From NCBI GenBank assembly GCA_905479795.1, contig CAJQNX010000001.1:1-15803 (forward strand): 15,803 nucleotides of DNA, in the 5' to 3' direction. Position 1 is the first letter of the stretch. The number at the start of each line of letters is the position of its first letter. The translations under genes and the position numbers were made by a program. Below, piece by piece: positions 15,367-15,803 of this stretch. Origin of the DNA: an uncultured Candidatus Midichloriaceae bacterium (GTDB taxonomy: Bacteria > Pseudomonadota > Alphaproteobacteria > Rickettsiales > Midichloriaceae). Below the pieces are notes generated by a model. It was not told where the DNA came from and did not search any database. It saw nothing but the letters and a program-made list of their open reading frames with translations.

Positions 15367-15393
15367 ATTTACCTTACACTAAATGCAAATAAA

Positions 15394-15420
15394 AAAAGCA
15401 GAGCAAAACGCCCTGCTTTT
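15394..15420 (-). terminator. Intrinsic terminator of the porin gene
   Basis: On the minus strand AAAAGCAGGGC and GCTCTGCTTTT form an 11-pair stem (one G-U) around GTTTT, followed by a run of seven T. It begins 22 bases past the porin stop and lies before the deformylase-like gene, separating the two. Confidence 0.9.
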
Positions 15421-15442
15421 AAAAACTCTAAAAGTATTAGTC

Positions 15443-15803
15443 TTAGAAGCTTAATTTTACACCAGTCATGAAGATATGACCTTTGTTATTGTTATCTTTG
15501 TTAGCTTCAGAAGCCTGAGAAGCTTGATTCATTTTGAATGAAGAAAACTCAACATAAGGCAATATACCTGGAGCCACTTTATAATCAACACCTATAACTG
15601 TATTTCTAAGTTTGTTATGTGTTTTATTATCACCAACTTTTTCAATACCTTTCTTACCTTGTAAATGAGTTAAACTTGCAGATATAGGACCATTAGCATA
15701 ACCAACACCAGCTGTCCAATAGCTTGTTTTACCAAATTCAACAGCACTAGCAGCGGTAGAAGAACCATACTTACCCCAGTCACCATAAGAACCACCAACT
15801 GTA
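15443..15803 (-). CDS. Outer-membrane porin, C-terminal part
   Basis: The right edge cuts the N-terminal side; about 119 residues remain. The sequence alternates polar and hydrophobic residues as beta strands do: KTSYWTAGVGYANGPISASL, then strands near NTVIGVDYKVAPGILPYVEF and GHIFMTGVKLSF, then stop. The terminal phenylalanine is the classic signal read by the BAM assembly machinery. GYANGPISAS and GVDYKVAPG are typical of Gram-negative trimeric porins (Porin_4-like). A Ser/Ala/Asn-rich segment before the last strand is probably an external loop. It forms a diffusion channel in the outer membrane. Ends with a strong terminator. Confidence 0.88.
   Translation of the reverse strand, partial: TVGGSYGDWGKYGSSTAASAVEFGKTSYWTAGVGYANGPISASLTHLQGKKGIEKVGDNKTHNKLRNTVIGVDYKVAPGILPYVEFSSFKMNQASQASEANKDNNNKGHIFMTGVKLSF

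Overview
The window reads as a stretch of an AT-rich alphaproteobacterial genome, most likely an obligate intracellular Rickettsiales member. Reasons: strong A/T bias in all positions, a PopZ/DUF2497 polar organiser, a TrpXYZ-type amino-acid ABC importer, a sodium/solute symporter fused to a histidine kinase, a Gram-negative porin, a small part of the division/cell-wall (dcw) cluster, and long intergenic stretches with a decayed IS1-family transposase. The genus cannot be fixed from the sequence alone.

Layout. Positions 1-3484 are all minus strand, in transcription order: a divergent DnaA, a YcaD-like MFS transporter, a 97-aa PopZ-like protein that appears to start at TTG, and an exported protein with a 14-residue proline/lysine repeat that runs off the left edge. 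A 302-bp gap (3485-3786) holds stacked hairpins and a possible 32-codon Cys-rich ORF. Next on the minus strand is a 914-aa protein joining a symporter, a second membrane block and a kinase (3787-6531). A 784-bp gap follows (6532-7315). It contains a plus-strand 26-codon signal-peptide ORF followed by a run of hairpins. Positions 7316-9876 are a minus-strand ABC importer operon (binding protein, permease, ATPase).

About 1.1 kb (9877-10999) carries a broken IS1-like transposase, other decayed coding scraps and, at its right end, a probable MraZ-controlled promoter. The plus-strand run mraZ-rsmH-ftsL-ftsI (11000-14315) is tightly packed. It then stops: the usual next genes (murE, murF) are replaced by a convergent, membrane-anchored peptide deformylase homologue. 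The right edge is the C-terminal part of a porin, closed by a clear intrinsic terminator.

Function. MraZ probably represses its own operon through three 10-bp-spaced boxes. RsmH modifies 16S rRNA, and FtsL/FtsI act in septal wall synthesis. The importer, MFS protein and symporter-kinase suggest scavenging and nutrient sensing. The points most worth a second look are the DnaA lacking its arginine finger, the exported-looking deformylase with an insertion, the secreted mini-ORF with tandem perfect hairpins, and the symporter/kinase fusion.
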